The notes under the pieces were generated by a model. That model was not told the DNA's origin. It made no database searches and worked only from the letters and a program-made list of their open reading frames with translations. Both the position numbers and the translations under genes were made by a program. A DNA stretch of 64,000 nt, from the NCBI RefSeq assembly GCF_018403265.1, contig NZ_BOSI01000003.1:484160-548159 (forward strand), given 5' to 3'. Shown here in pieces: positions 24,712-35,363 of this stretch; position 1 is the first letter of the stretch, and each line of letters starts with the position of its first letter. The stretch comes from Paenibacillus sp. J31TS4. GTDB taxonomy: Bacteria > Bacillota > Bacilli > Paenibacillales > NBRC-103111.

Positions 24712-24983
24712 TCTCTCCACCTCCTACATTGTGGTAGGCAGCACCCATTCGATGGGGCATGTCGTCTAATAGATAGACGGATACCAGGTTCCGTACAGGC
24801 ACAGCATGAACATTGTATCACAAACGCCTTCATCCGACAATTGCCAACCGGCAATCTTCCCAGGTCCCGCGCGGCGTTGGGCGGCCGAGGCCCCCTGCCC
24901 GCTCACACCTTCCGGCGCCCCCGCAATTGGTTGACCTCCGTCGTATGACACCGAGTACCAAGCGCCGGAAACTTCGAGCGGAA

Positions 24984-25709
24984 CTAGAACCGCTCGCCCC
25001 GCAGCCGCATGCCGCTGGACTGCCCGGCGCCGCGTCCCGGCCGGCTCTTGCTGCTGGCGAGGAACGCCGCCAGCGCCTTGGTCGCGCACCAGAGCGCGAA
25101 CAGAGTGAGCAGCAAGGCCCAGACGACCGCAGGCAGCGGCGAGTGGATCGCGAGCAGCGTCGCGTCTCCCGCCTGCGCCGGATTCTCCAGCGCGTACAGA
25201 ACGAGCGAGAATGGGCCCATCACCGATTCCTCCAGCGTCAGGAAGGCGACGATCAGATAATAGATCCGGCCCACTGTCCGGCCGGCGAACAGCAGGATGA
25301 GAGCCGTCAGCACGATAAAGCCAAGCAGCCACAGCACGCCGAACTGGTTGCGCACGAAGAGGAGGAGCGAGACGATGGCGACGAGAAGCACGGCCTTCAT
25401 GCCCATGCCCTCACGTCCCTTGGCGTCGAGGCGGAACAGCAGCCAAGCGGTGAGCGAAGCCGTCATATAGCCGGCCAGCCCGACGGGAATCAGCGCCCAC
25501 CCCCGCGTGATCGCCGACTGCGTCACGCCGCTGTGGTCCGAGAACAGGGAGATCGAGTACACCTTGCCGGACAAAAGCAGCGTCACGACCGCATGCCCGA
25601 ACTCGTGTATCATCGTGTCGACGTTCCGAAAATAATCGGAAAAAGGGAGAACCCTCGTCAAAAATGCAGACACGATCAGAAACAGAATCGTCATCATCCA
25701 TTTTCCCAT
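24984..25709 (-). CDS. M50-like membrane metallopeptidase
   Basis: The 241-residue membrane protein carries HEFGH at residues 35 to 39, the zinc-binding helix of M50-type site-2 proteases, directly after the first span. Six further hydrophobic segments follow. A second ligand motif (NPxDG-like) is not obvious, so it may belong to the short M50B-like family common in Firmicutes. Those proteins share the HExxH helix and long hydrophobic core but have no proven substrate. The C-terminal 25 residues are Arg/Ser/Gly rich. GGGGAGAG precedes the ATG. It follows eno by 79 bases in the same direction and may be co-transcribed. The substrate is unknown. Confidence 0.72.
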   Translation of the reverse strand: MGKWMMTILFLIVSAFLTRVLPFSDYFRNVDTMIHEFGHAVVTLLLSGKVYSISLFSDHSGVTQSAITRGWALIPVGLAGYMTASLTAWLLFRLDAKGREGMGMKAVLLVAIVSLLLFVRNQFGVLWLLGFIVLTALILLFAGRTVGRIYYLIVAFLTLEESVMGPFSLVLYALENPAQAGDATLLAIHSPLPAVVWALLLTLFALWCATKALAAFLASSKSRPGRGAGQSSGMRLRGERF

Positions 25710-25788
25710 AAAGGCTCTCCCCTTTTAAGCGGCCCAAGGACGGACGGCCTGCCGCCGCCCGTCCCGAGGCTCTGCTTCTTTTGAAGGT

Positions 25789-27240
<1,452 letters not shown>

Positions 27241-27392
27241 TCACGGGACGGACGGCGAAGGAATTGCCCTGCCATCTTACTTCCCCTTCACCGGCCCAAA
27301 CTCCTGCCTCACGCGGCCAAAATCTCCCCGTTCGCGCTTAAGGCGACGCCGAACGTCACTCTCCCGCTGTGGGGCAAGCCCCGCACCAGCCT

Positions 27393-28934
27393 TTACTTGC
27401 GTTCGATCAGACTGTGTCCGGTCATTTCCTTCGGCTGCCCCACGCCGAGCAGGTCCAGCATCGTCGGCGCGATATCGGCGAGAATGCCTCCCTCGAGCAG
27501 CGATACGGATTTGTCCAGCACGATGAACGGCACCGGCTGCGTCGTGTGGGCCGTCATCGGACGGTCCTGCTCGTCGCGCACGATATCGGCGTTGCCGTGG
27601 TCGGCGGTGACGAGTGCACAGCCGCCCTGAGCCAGTACGGCATCCACGACGCGGCCGAGACAGATATCCGTCGCTTCCACGGCGCGGATCGTCGGCTCGA
27701 GCAGGCCCGAGTGGCCGACCATGTCCGGGTTGGCGAAGTTTATGATGATGACGTCGTGCTTGCCGGATTCGATCTCCTTCACCGTCGACTCGGCGAGCTC
27801 GAATGCGCTCATTTCCGGCTTCAGGTCGTAGGTGGCGACCTTCGGCGAGTTGATCAGCACGCGGGTTTCTCCCGGCAGCTCGGCTTCGCGGCCGCCGCTG
27901 AAGAAGAACGTCACGTGCGGATACTTCTCCGTCTCCGCCGTCCGCAGCTGGGTCAGGTTGTTCTGCGCCAGCACTTCGCCGAGCGTGTTGTCGAGATTCT
28001 TCGGCTTATACGCGACGTACCCGCCCACCGTTTCGCTGAACAGAGTCATGCAGACGAAGTGAATGTCGCGCGGGAAGTTCTCGCCACGGTCGAAGCCGCG
28101 GAAGTCTTCGTTCGTGAACACCTGGGACAGCTGAATGGCACGGTCAGGGCGGAAGTTGAAGAAGATGACCGAGTCGCCCGATTCCACGAGGCCGTTCGGC
28201 TTGCCGTCCTCATCCACGATGACGGTCGGAAGGACGAATTCGTCATAGACCGAGTGCTCGTAAGAGTCGACGATCGCCTTGAGCGGATCGGTGTAGGCCG
28301 GTCCCTCGCCGTACGCCATCGACCGATACGACTTCTCTACGCGGTCCCACCGCTTGTCACGGTCCATCGCGTAGTAGCGTCCCTGTACGGTGGACACTTT
28401 TCCGATGCCGATTTCCTCGATCTTGTTGAGCAGCTGGGCCATGTAATCCTTGGCGCTGTCCGGCGCCACGTCGCGTCCGTCGAGGAACGCGTGGATATAC
28501 ACTTGGTCCAGCCCTTCCTTCTTGGCCAGCTCCAGCAGTGCGAACAAGTGCGCGATGTGCGCGTGTACGCCTCCATCGGACAAGAGACCGTACAGGTGCA
28601 GCTTCTTGCCGTTGTTCTTCGCGTGGAGCATGGCTTCCTTCAGCGTATTGTTCTCGAAGAACTCGCCCTCCCGGATCGACTTGGAGATTCTCGTCAGATC
28701 CTGGTAGACGATCCGGCCGGAGCCGATGTTCAGATGGCCGACCTCGGAGTTGCCCATTTGCCCTTCCGGCAAACCGACGGCCTCCCCGCAAGCAGTCAAG
28801 GTCGTGTGCGGATATTCCGCCCAGTACTTGTCGAAGTTCGGCTTGTTCGCCTGAGCGACCGCGTTGCCCTGAACATCGCCCCGAAGGCCGAACCCGTCCA
28901 GAATAATAAGCGCCAGCGGTTTCGGTCTAGCCAT
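27393..28934 (-). CDS. gpmI: 2,3-bisphosphoglycerate-independent phosphoglycerate mutase
   Basis: The 513-residue protein has the alkaline-phosphatase-like layout of i[11 protein letters not shown] with the first metal Asp13, the catalytic Ser63 in [11 protein letters not shown], the phosphatase-inserted transferase domain ([13 protein letters not shown]), and the late metal motifs [10 protein letters not shown] and [11 protein letters not shown]. It interconverts 3- and 2-phosphoglycerate with two Mn ions. The ATG at 28934 lies one base after the tpiA stop, so the two genes are translationally coupled. A long open frame on the opposite strand is a shadow of its codon usage. Confidence 0.97.
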   Translation of the reverse strand: MARPKPLALIILDGFGLRGDVQGNAVAQANKPNFDKYWAEYPHTTLTACGEAVGLPEGQMGNSEVGHLNIGSGRIVYQDLTRISKSIREGEFFENNTLKEAMLHAKNNGKKLHLYGLLSDGGVHAHIAHLFALLELAKKEGLDQVYIHAFLDGRDVAPDSAKDYMAQLLNKIEEIGIGKVSTVQGRYYAMDRDKRWDRVEKSYRSMAYGEGPAYTDPLKAIVDSYEHSVYDEFVLPTVIVDEDGKPNGLVESGDSVIFFNFRPDRAIQLSQVFTNEDFRGFDRGENFPRDIHFVCMTLFSETVGGYVAYKPKNLDNTLGEVLAQNNLTQLRTAETEKYPHVTFFFSGGREAELPGETRVLINSPKVATYDLKPEMSAFELAESTVKEIESGKHDVIIINFANPDMVGHSGLLEPTIRAVEATDICLGRVVDAVLAQGGCALVTADHGNADIVRDEQDRPMTAHTTQPVPFIVLDKSVSLLEGGILADIAPTMLDLLGVGQPKEMTGHSLIERK

Positions 28935-28935
28935 C

Positions 28936-29688
28936 TTAACGCGCCCCCTCGACCAGCTCAATGAAGGAAGCCGGCTCCAGGCTCGCTCCGCCGACCAGCG
29001 CCCCATCGATGTCGCTCATCTGCATGTATTCGCGGATGTTGCCGGGCTTGACGCTGCCGCCGTACTGAATGCGCACGGCCGCTGCCGTTTCTTCGCCGAA
29101 TTGGCCTTTGACCAGCTCGCGGATGTACGCAATGACGTCGTTCGCGTCCTCGGCGGTCGACGATTTGCCCGTCCCGATCGCCCAGATCGGCTCGTAGGCG
29201 ATAACGACCTGCGCCGCTTGCGCCGCGCTCAACCCCTGAAGTGCCGCTTCGGTCTGCGTCTTGCAGACGTCCTTGGTCTGTCCGCCCTCGCGCTCCTCCA
29301 GATTCTCCCCTACGCAGACGATCGGCGTCAGATTGTATTGGAAGGCGGCGAGCACTTTTTTGTTCACCGTCTCGTCCGTCTCTGCAAAATACGCGCGGCG
29401 CTCGGAGTGGCCGATGATCACGTACTTCACGCCGGTCTCCTGCAGCATGGTGCCGCTGATTTCCCCGGTATAGGCGCCGTTCTCGGCCCAGTGCATGTTC
29501 TGCGCGCCTACGCCGATGGAAGAGCCCTTGAGAGCGTCCACTAGGGAAGCGAGCTGGGTGAACGGAGCGCAGATAACGGTATCCACGCCCGCTACCTCCG
29601 CCTTGCCTCTAACCTCCTGCGCGAATGCCTTCGCCTCTTCCACCGTTTTGAACATTTTCCAGTTGCCTGCGATAATTGGCTTTCTCAT
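28936..29688 (-). CDS. tpiA: Triosephosphate isomerase
   Basis: The 250-residue TIM barrel has the catalytic Lys11 in AGNWKMFKT, the His in [11 protein letters not shown] and the Glu in [13 protein letters not shown], plus the flexible loop that follows it and the [11 protein letters not shown] phosphate site. It interconverts dihydroxyacetone phosphate and glyceraldehyde 3-phosphate. The ATG at 29688 gives the standard [15 protein letters not shown] start; an ATG three codons earlier is possible. It lies between pgk (49 bases) and gpmI (one base) in the cggR operon. Confidence 0.97.
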   Translation of the reverse strand: MRKPIIAGNWKMFKTVEEAKAFAQEVRGKAEVAGVDTVICAPFTQLASLVDALKGSSIGVGAQNMHWAENGAYTGEISGTMLQETGVKYVIIGHSERRAYFAETDETVNKKVLAAFQYNLTPIVCVGENLEEREGGQTKDVCKTQTEAALQGLSAAQAAQVVIAYEPIWAIGTGKSSTAEDANDVIAYIRELVKGQFGEETAAAVRIQYGGSVKPGNIREYMQMSDIDGALVGGASLEPASFIELVEGAR

Positions 29689-29737
29689 GCGAGCCATCCC
29701 TTCCTTCCGTTCTCGTTTCCGGTTTCCGTACGGCGGT

Positions 29738-30919
29738 TTACTTGTCGTTCAGCGCCACGACGCCCGGGAGTGCCTTGCCTTCCATGAATTCCAGGGACGC
29801 GCCGCCGCCGGTGGAGATATGGTCCATCTTGTCCGCCAGACCGAACTTCTCGGCTGCCGCTGCGGAATCCCCGCCGCCGATGATCGTATAGCCGGCCGTC
29901 TCGGCGCATGCTTCGCCCACCGCACGGGTGCCATGGGAGAACGGCTCGATCTCGAATACGCCCATCGGTCCGTTCCAGACGACGAGCTTGGAGTTCTTGA
30001 TGACGTCTGCATACTTTTCGCGGGTCTTCGGCCCGATGTCGATGCCTTCCCAATCGGCCGGGATGCTGTCAATGCCGACGATGCGGGTATTCGCTTTGTC
30101 GCTGAAGTCGTCGGCGACGACGACGTCGACCGGCAGCAGGAAGTTGACGCCCTTCTCCTCGGCCTTCTTCAGGAAGCCGTTCGCCAGGTCAAGCTTCTCG
30201 TTGTCCACCAGCGATTTGCCGATCTCGTAGCCCTGTGCCTTGAGGAACGTATAGGACAGCCCGCCGCCGATGATAATGTTGTCGGCCAGATTCAACAGGT
30301 TGTCGATGACGTCGATCTTGTCCTTGACCTTCGCGCCGCCGATGATGGCGGTGAAGGGGCGCTCCGGGTTCGAGAGCGCACGGCCGAGCACGTCGAGCTC
30401 CTTCTCCATCAGGAGGCCGGACACGGCAGGCAGATAGTGGGCGATGCCCTCCGTCGAGGCGTGTGCGCGGTGAGCGGCTCCGAATGCGTCGTTCACGTAG
30501 AGATCCGCCAGCTCGGCGAACGCCTTGGCCAGCTCCGGATCGTTCTTCTCTTCGCCCGCATAAAAGCGAACGTTCTCGAGCAGAAGCACGTCTCCGTCGT
30601 TCATCTTGGCGATCTGCTCCTTGACGGCGTCGCCTGTCGCCTCGTCTGCCTTGGCGATCGGCTTGCCGAGCAGCTCGGACAGACGCTCCGCTGCTGGCGT
30701 CAGGCGAAGCTCCTCGACCACTTGTCCTTTCGGACGGCCGAGATGGCTTGCGAGGATGACCTTGGCTCCGTTGTCCACCAAATAGCGTATCGTCGGCAGC
30801 GTCTCGCGGATCCGCGTGTCGTCGCTGATGGCTCCGTTCTCGAGCGGCACGTTGAAGTCGACGCGGACGAATACTTTCTTGCCGGCGACCTCGACGTCGC
30901 GAATGCTTTTCTTGTTCAT
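29738..30919 (-). CDS. pgk: Phosphoglycerate kinase
   Basis: The 393-residue two-domain kinase is complete. It has the substrate-binding [10 protein letters not shown] and [11 protein letters not shown] motifs, the [10 protein letters not shown] loop, the hinge, and the nucleotide site [13 protein letters not shown] plus the C-terminal [14 protein letters not shown] and [14 protein letters not shown] motifs. It transfers the acyl phosphate of 1,3-bisphosphoglycerate to ADP. GGAGGAG lies seven bases before the ATG; a 44-residue upstream extension is spacer. It follows gap after a hairpin at 31033 to 31063 that may reduce read-through. Confidence 0.97.
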   Translation of the reverse strand: MNKKSIRDVEVAGKKVFVRVDFNVPLENGAISDDTRIRETLPTIRYLVDNGAKVILASHLGRPKGQVVEELRLTPAAERLSELLGKPIAKADEATGDAVKEQIAKMNDGDVLLLENVRFYAGEEKNDPELAKAFAELADLYVNDAFGAAHRAHASTEGIAHYLPAVSGLLMEKELDVLGRALSNPERPFTAIIGGAKVKDKIDVIDNLLNLADNIIIGGGLSYTFLKAQGYEIGKSLVDNEKLDLANGFLKKAEEKGVNFLLPVDVVVADDFSDKANTRIVGIDSIPADWEGIDIGPKTREKYADVIKNSKLVVWNGPMGVFEIEPFSHGTRAVGEACAETAGYTIIGGGDSAAAAEKFGLADKMDHISTGGGASLEFMEGKALPGVVALNDK

Positions 30920-31032
30920 GCAAGCTCCTCCTTCTGGTTCGTCGTGCCGGTCAGGCCGGCGCCTCGGGCGCCGCTCCCGCTTTCTACCGGCAGCGCGGTT
31001 GTCCTGCGGCGGCGCACAGCCTCCGCAAACTG

Positions 31033-31063
31033 AAAAGAGGAGAAGCAGCACTCACTTCTCCCC
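31033..31063 (-). terminator. Intra-operon hairpin between gap and pgk
   Basis: GGGGAGAAG-TGAGTGCTG-CTTCTCC followed by TCTTTT on the minus strand looks like a leaky terminator or a stabilising hairpin 3' of gap. It would make gap mRNA more abundant than the distal message. Confidence 0.55.
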
Positions 31064-31077
31064 TATGGATGCAGGTC

Positions 31078-32106
<1,029 letters not shown>

Positions 32107-32110
32107 TTAT

Positions 32111-32142
32111 ATCTCAAGACGTCCTATAGAGGACATCAAGAT
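32111..32142 (-). promoter_or_regulatory. Stem-loop between cggR and gap
   Basis: GATGTCCT-CTAT-AGGACGTC forms an 8-bp stem with one G-U pair on the minus strand, upstream of gap. In Bacillus subtilis the cggR-gapA transcript is cut near such a hairpin to stabilise gapA mRNA; a similar role here is inferred. Confidence 0.45.
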
Positions 32143-32203
32143 CACGAGTGGTGCATGAAACCCCAAATCTATTCTTACCCAAAATCGGACGTTTTGCCCA
32201 AGA

Positions 32204-33256
32204 CTAACCGGACATTCCGTCCTCGCGGCGGCCGGCATGCTTCAGCATTTCCACCGCCGCCGCTTCATCGGTCACCAGGACGTGCTGGTGGCCGAACCGG
32301 AGCACCGCGGCGATGCTCTCGCCCTTGCTCCGGCCGCCCGCTACGGCGAGCGTCCTCGTCCCGAGGATGTCCTCGAGCCGGAGGCCGACGGTCGGCATCT
32401 TGTGCACGACCCGCCCCTCGCGGTCAAAGTAGTAGCCGAACGCCTCGGCCAGCGCCCCGTCGGCCTGCAGCTGGCGGGTCGTCTCCGCGTCGAGTTTGCG
32501 CCGCTTCGCCATGACGATCGCCTCTCCGATGCCGTGGACGATGATACGAGCTTCCCGCACCACCGCCAGAATCTCCTTGATGTTCGGATCCTGGATAAGC
32601 GACTGGTACGCTTCCTCGGCGAGATGGTCCGGGACGTGGAGCAGCCGATATTGGCCTCCCGTCTTCTTGGCCATCGTCGAGGCGATCGTGTTGGCCTGCA
32701 TTTCGACGCTCTCGCCGAGCCCTCCGCGGGCGGGCACGAACAGGCTCGCCTTGAGCGGCCCGGTCGGTGCGAGATGCGAGGCAGTCTCGGCCATCGTCGA
32801 CCCGCCCGTCACTGCGATGACGCCGGCCTCCTGGGCCATACGCCGCAGTGCCGTTGCTCCTGCCCGGCCGAGCTCCTTCTTCGTGTAGGGCGACGAGTCG
32901 GAGTCTCCTGGGACGACAATGACCTGCTGGAGCTTGAACGTCTCGAGAATCGTCTTCTCGAGATCGGAGAGCCCGAACAGTTCCTTGATCATCGGCTCAA
33001 GCTCGGCCAACAGCCGGCTGCCCGCCTCGCTCACCCGCATCCCGAAGCTCTCGACTTCCAGCAGTCCCTGGGCCTTAAGGAAGTCCACTTCGCTGCGCAG
33101 CACCCGCTCGGTCATATCCAGAGAGGACGCGAGCGTCCGGCGGCCTACGATTCCGGTCACCTGAATGTGGTGAAGAATGGTATAGCGCTTCTTCAGCACG
33201 TCGATCATGTCAGGGAGCAGCTGCTTCTGAATTTCCAATAATGCTTGCAAAGCCAT
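32204..33256 (-). CDS. cggR: Central glycolytic genes regulator CggR
   Basis: The protein has about 350 residues. An N-terminal winged helix-turn-helix (YTILHHIQVTGIVGRRTLASSLDMTERVLRSEVDFLKAQGLL) is followed by a SorC-type sugar-phosphate-binding domain (VIAVTGGSTMAETASHL, DRE..VVHKMPTVGLRLEDIL, VAGGRSKGESIAAVLR). CggR represses the glycolytic operon until fructose 1,6-bisphosphate binds. The start is ATG 33256 or the nearby TTG 33250, which is better spaced from AGGAG. A matching operator and promoter lie directly upstream, and gap follows, as in Bacillus. Confidence 0.95.
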   Translation of the reverse strand: MALQALLEIQKQLLPDMIDVLKKRYTILHHIQVTGIVGRRTLASSLDMTERVLRSEVDFLKAQGLLEVESFGMRVSEAGSRLLAELEPMIKELFGLSDLEKTILETFKLQQVIVVPGDSDSSPYTKKELGRAGATALRRMAQEAGVIAVTGGSTMAETASHLAPTGPLKASLFVPARGGLGESVEMQANTIASTMAKKTGGQYRLLHVPDHLAEEAYQSLIQDPNIKEILAVVREARIIVHGIGEAIVMAKRRKLDAETTRQLQADGALAEAFGYYFDREGRVVHKMPTVGLRLEDILGTRTLAVAGGRSKGESIAAVLRFGHQHVLVTDEAAAVEMLKHAGRREDGMSG

Positions 33257-33297
33257 CACTCCTGCGGTACGGCTTTTCCTTCTCAACCGGTAGTATG

Positions 33298-33333
33298 GAC
33301 CGAAAATGTCCCGGTTAAACATTTTAAGTCCCG
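33298..33333 (-). promoter_or_regulatory. CggR operator, two direct repeats
   Basis: On the minus strand CGGGAC-N6-TGTT-N4-CGGGAC-N6-GGTC reproduces the spacing of the Bacillus CggR operator (CGGGACN6TGTCN4CGGGACN6TGTC), with one change in each half-site tail. It lies between the promoter and cggR, where bound repressor would block elongation. Confidence 0.85.
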
Positions 33334-33371
33334 GTCGGTGAAAAAAAATAAGCGAATTCGCCTCTTCCATT

Positions 33372-33400
33372 ATTGTACTGGAGTTGACAGGGAATTGCAA
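33372..33400 (-). promoter_or_regulatory. Promoter of the cggR-glycolysis operon
   Basis: TTGCAA (33400..33395) and TACAAT (33377..33372) are separated by 17 bases on the minus strand. Transcription would begin near 33365, about 30 bases before the CggR operator. Confidence 0.8.
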
Positions 33401-33607
33401 CTGACGAATGGCTCGTTTCCTCCACCGTTCGACAGGTTCAGTTGTCGGGCCTGGTCCCGGCGAGGGAACGGCTCCTGTAACATAACTGCCGGGGCAAAGG
33501 TGTGAGAAAGGAGGCGGCAATGGGGCATCAGAGCGGATCAGCGGACAAGACTACCATATAAGAGGAAGCAGAACGGCAAGGCGGCCTTGAAGAGGAAGCA
33601 GAACGAC
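33401..33607. other. Spacer between the cggR promoter and the lipoprotein gene
   Basis: No gene is recognisable. The stretch contains short repeats such as AGAGGAAGCAGAACG near 33560 and 33590, probably duplicated spacer sequence. Confidence 0.4.
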
Positions 33608-33655
33608 AAAGCCGGGGAAAGGACGCACCCGCGTCTCTTTCTCTCCGGCTTCCCT
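33608..33655 (-). terminator. Possible terminator of the PCYCGC lipoprotein gene
   Basis: AAGCCGG...CCGGCTT forms an outer stem with a long, partly paired loop on the minus strand, followed by TTGTCGTTCT. The T tract is weak. Confidence 0.45.
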
Positions 33656-33678
33656 TTCGTTCTTCTCCCTCTTGCGGC

Positions 33679-34227
33679 TTACATCGGCAGCGGCGTCTTG
33701 GTCGGCGCTGCGTAGCCTTTGCCGAACGCCTTGTCGATCTCTGTCCGGATCTCCATGTACGTCTTGCCGGCTTCCTTCATCTTGGCCGACATCACCGCGA
33801 TGTTGATGCAGACGTCGCAGCGGGTTCCATGGTCGTCCCAGACGACCGTGCCGTCCGATTTCACTTCGCTGATAAAGCAGTTTTTGTTGCTCTTGTGGCC
33901 GGCGCTTTGGCCGCAGCCGCAATAGCAAGGAATATAATCCAGCAAGTCCGCGGTCGCGGCGGCAACCCGGTAGGCGGCCGTAATCTCCGCCTGCTGGCCG
34001 TTCAGGAACGACGGCAGCGTCTTAAGCGAGTCGGTCGTCTCCTGCAGGTCCCCGTTCGGCAGCCGGGTCTGGCCCGCTTTGAGCGTCTGGGAGGCCGCGG
34101 CGGCATGCTCGTGCCCGGCGTGCGCCTCCTTATCCGCCTGCTTGCCTCCGCAGGCGGCGGTCAGCATCGCGAGCGCGAGCAAGAGAGCGGAAAGGGCGGT
34201 CCATCTTTTATAGGTGAAATGCTTCAT
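33679..34227 (-). CDS. Lipoprotein with PCYCGC motif
   Basis: The 182-residue protein starts with a lipoprotein signal peptide (LALAMLTAAC, lipidation Cys near 26) and a His-rich stretch EAHAGHEHAAAA. A domain follows with PCYCGCGQSAGHKSNKNCF and RCDVCINIA, which place six or more Cys in conserved positions. This is the PCYCGC-motif lipoprotein family of Bacilli. Its role is not established; the Cys/His pattern suggests metal or heme handling, or redox work, at the outer membrane face. The ATG at 34227 follows GGAGG five bases away. It stands alone between tRNA-Arg and the cggR promoter. Confidence 0.85.
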   Translation of the reverse strand: MKHFTYKRWTALSALLLALAMLTAACGGKQADKEAHAGHEHAAAASQTLKAGQTRLPNGDLQETTDSLKTLPSFLNGQQAEITAAYRVAAATADLLDYIPCYCGCGQSAGHKSNKNCFISEVKSDGTVVWDDHGTRCDVCINIAVMSAKMKEAGKTYMEIRTEIDKAFGKGYAAPTKTPLPM

Positions 34228-34314
34228 CGGTTCCTCCATTAGCGCGTATTGGTCTTAGGTCGCCTCTCATTATACCTTTCCTTAACATGGATTTCTATTT
34301 CTTCATTTAGGCAC

Positions 34315-34343
34315 TTGCATTTTGAAGAGGTCTGTCATATAAT
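34315..34343 (+). promoter_or_regulatory. Promoter of tRNA-Arg
   Basis: TTGCAT (34315 to 34320) and TATAAT (34338 to 34343) are 17 bases apart and lie about 54 bases before the tRNA. Confidence 0.85.
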
Positions 34344-34396
34344 AATTCTTGCTTGCTCCGCAGAACAACCTTCTGCCGGCAGCGATTGCGAACTAT

Positions 34397-34471
34397 GCGC
34401 CCGTGGTCCAACGGATATGACGTAGGCCTCCGGAGCCTGAGATCGAGGTTCGATTCCTCGCGGGCGCGCCA
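34397..34471 (+). tRNA. tRNA-Arg (anticodon CCG)
   Basis: The 75-base cloverleaf has acceptor GCGCCCG/CGGGCGC, the anticodon loop CTCCGGA reading CGG codons, a T-arm GAGGTTCGATTCCTC, and an encoded CCA. It is a single-gene unit with its own promoter and terminator. Confidence 0.95.
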
Positions 34472-34497
34472 TCTTGTTTTTATAACGACAATAACGG

Positions 34498-34528
34498 ATC
34501 AGTTCATCGGAACTGATTTTTCTTTTTC
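34498..34528 (+). terminator. Terminator of tRNA-Arg
   Basis: ATCAGTTC-ATCG-GAACTGAT is followed by TTTTCTTTTT, 27 bases after the tRNA end. Confidence 0.88.
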
Positions 34529-34533
34529 TCCTG

Positions 34534-34580
34534 TTTGACCTTTCTTGACCTTTGACCATTTATTCGCTATCATGTATTTA
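34534..34580 (+). promoter_or_regulatory. CtsR operator and promoter of clpP
   Basis: On the opposite strand the sequence reads GGTCAAA-GGTCAAG-AAA-GGTCAAA, three heptads. Two of them show the three-base spacing of the CtsR consensus. The TTGACC parts double as -35 boxes, with -10 candidates TATCAT (spacer 17 from 34545) and TATTTA (spacer 17 from 34552). This is the classic stress control of clp genes. Confidence 0.85.
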
Positions 34581-34649
34581 GGGTAAACAATTGGCGTACA
34601 CTGGAAGACTAGAGCTTTCCCCGTACGCTTAATAAGGAGGAGAATACGA

Positions 34650-35234
34650 ATGAGCTTCATTCCTATGGTAGTAGAGCCCGATGCCCGCGGAGAGCGCGCT
34701 TATGACATTTACTCCCGGCTTCTGAAGGACCGGATTATTTTTCTCGGCACCCCGGTGAACGACCAGGTCGCCAACGCCATCATCGCCCAGCTGTTGTTCC
34801 TGGCGGCCCAGGATTCCGATAAGGACATCAGCCTGTACATCAACAGCCCCGGCGGCTCGATTACGGCCGGCATGGCCATCTTCGACACGATGCAGTTCAT
34901 CAAGCCGGCGGTTTCGACGATCTGCGTAGGCATGGCCGCTTCGATGGGCGCCTTCCTCCTCGCTGCCGGCGAGAAGGGCAAGCGGTTCGCGCTGCCGAAC
35001 AGCGAGATCATGATCCACCAGCCGCTCGGCGGAGCGGAAGGCCAAGCGAGCGATATCGAGATTCGCGCCCGCCGCATCATCAAGATGCGTGAGAAGCTGA
35101 ATCAGATTCTGGCCGATCGGACCGGCCAGCCGCTGGAGCGGATCGAGAAGGACACCGATCGCGATTACTTCATGTGGGCCGAGCAAGCCAAGGAATACGG
35201 CTTGATCGACGAGGTCATCCAGAAGCTGGACTAA
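34650..35234 (+). CDS. clpP: ATP-dependent Clp protease proteolytic subunit ClpP
   Basis: The 194-residue protein has the catalytic triad Ser98 (GMAASMGA), His123 (IMIHQPLGG) and Asp near 172 (KDTDRDYFM). The N-terminal propeptide-like [21 protein letters not shown] and the handle region are also present. Fourteen subunits form the barrel that works with ClpX, ClpC or ClpE to degrade unfolded and ssrA-tagged proteins. AAGGAGGAG precedes the ATG. Tandem CtsR boxes overlap the promoter. The gene is monocistronic and ends at a bidirectional terminator. Confidence 0.97.
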   Translation: MSFIPMVVEPDARGERAYDIYSRLLKDRIIFLGTPVNDQVANAIIAQLLFLAAQDSDKDISLYINSPGGSITAGMAIFDTMQFIKPAVSTICVGMAASMGAFLLAAGEKGKRFALPNSEIMIHQPLGGAEGQASDIEIRARRIIKMREKLNQILADRTGQPLERIEKDTDRDYFMWAEQAKEYGLIDEVIQKLD

Positions 35235-35316
35235 CCTCTTCCCAAGCGGGTCGGCATCACGCTTATCAGGGATTGGCGGAGGACTAGCTCCGTTCTACTC
35301 TCTCCATAGACAGCAC

Positions 35317-35355
35317 AAAAAACAGCACCCCCTATACGGCGGGTGCTGTTTTTGC
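35317..35355. terminator. Bidirectional terminator between clpP and the stalk-domain gene
   Basis: AAAAAACAGCACCC...GGGTGCTGTTTTT forms a GC-rich stem flanked by A and T tracts, so it serves the two converging genes. Confidence 0.92.
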
Positions 35356-35363
35356 TGTTACGC

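Noticed and set aside
24766..25332. 188-codon frame on the minus strand overlapping the M50-like gene
   Set aside because: It is Arg/Gly/Ala rich without a domain, and overlaps the M50-like gene in another frame.
24984..25709. Calling the HEFGH protein SpoIVFB or RseP
   Set aside because: The second motif (NPDG) and a PDZ or CBS domain are not visible, so only the general M50-like label is supported.
27369..28964. 531-codon open frame on the plus strand opposite gpmI
   Set aside because: It is a codon-bias shadow of gpmI and tpiA; it has no ribosome binding site or family features. Similar long antisense frames opposite rnr, eno, pgk, trxB and hisD were rejected for the same reason.
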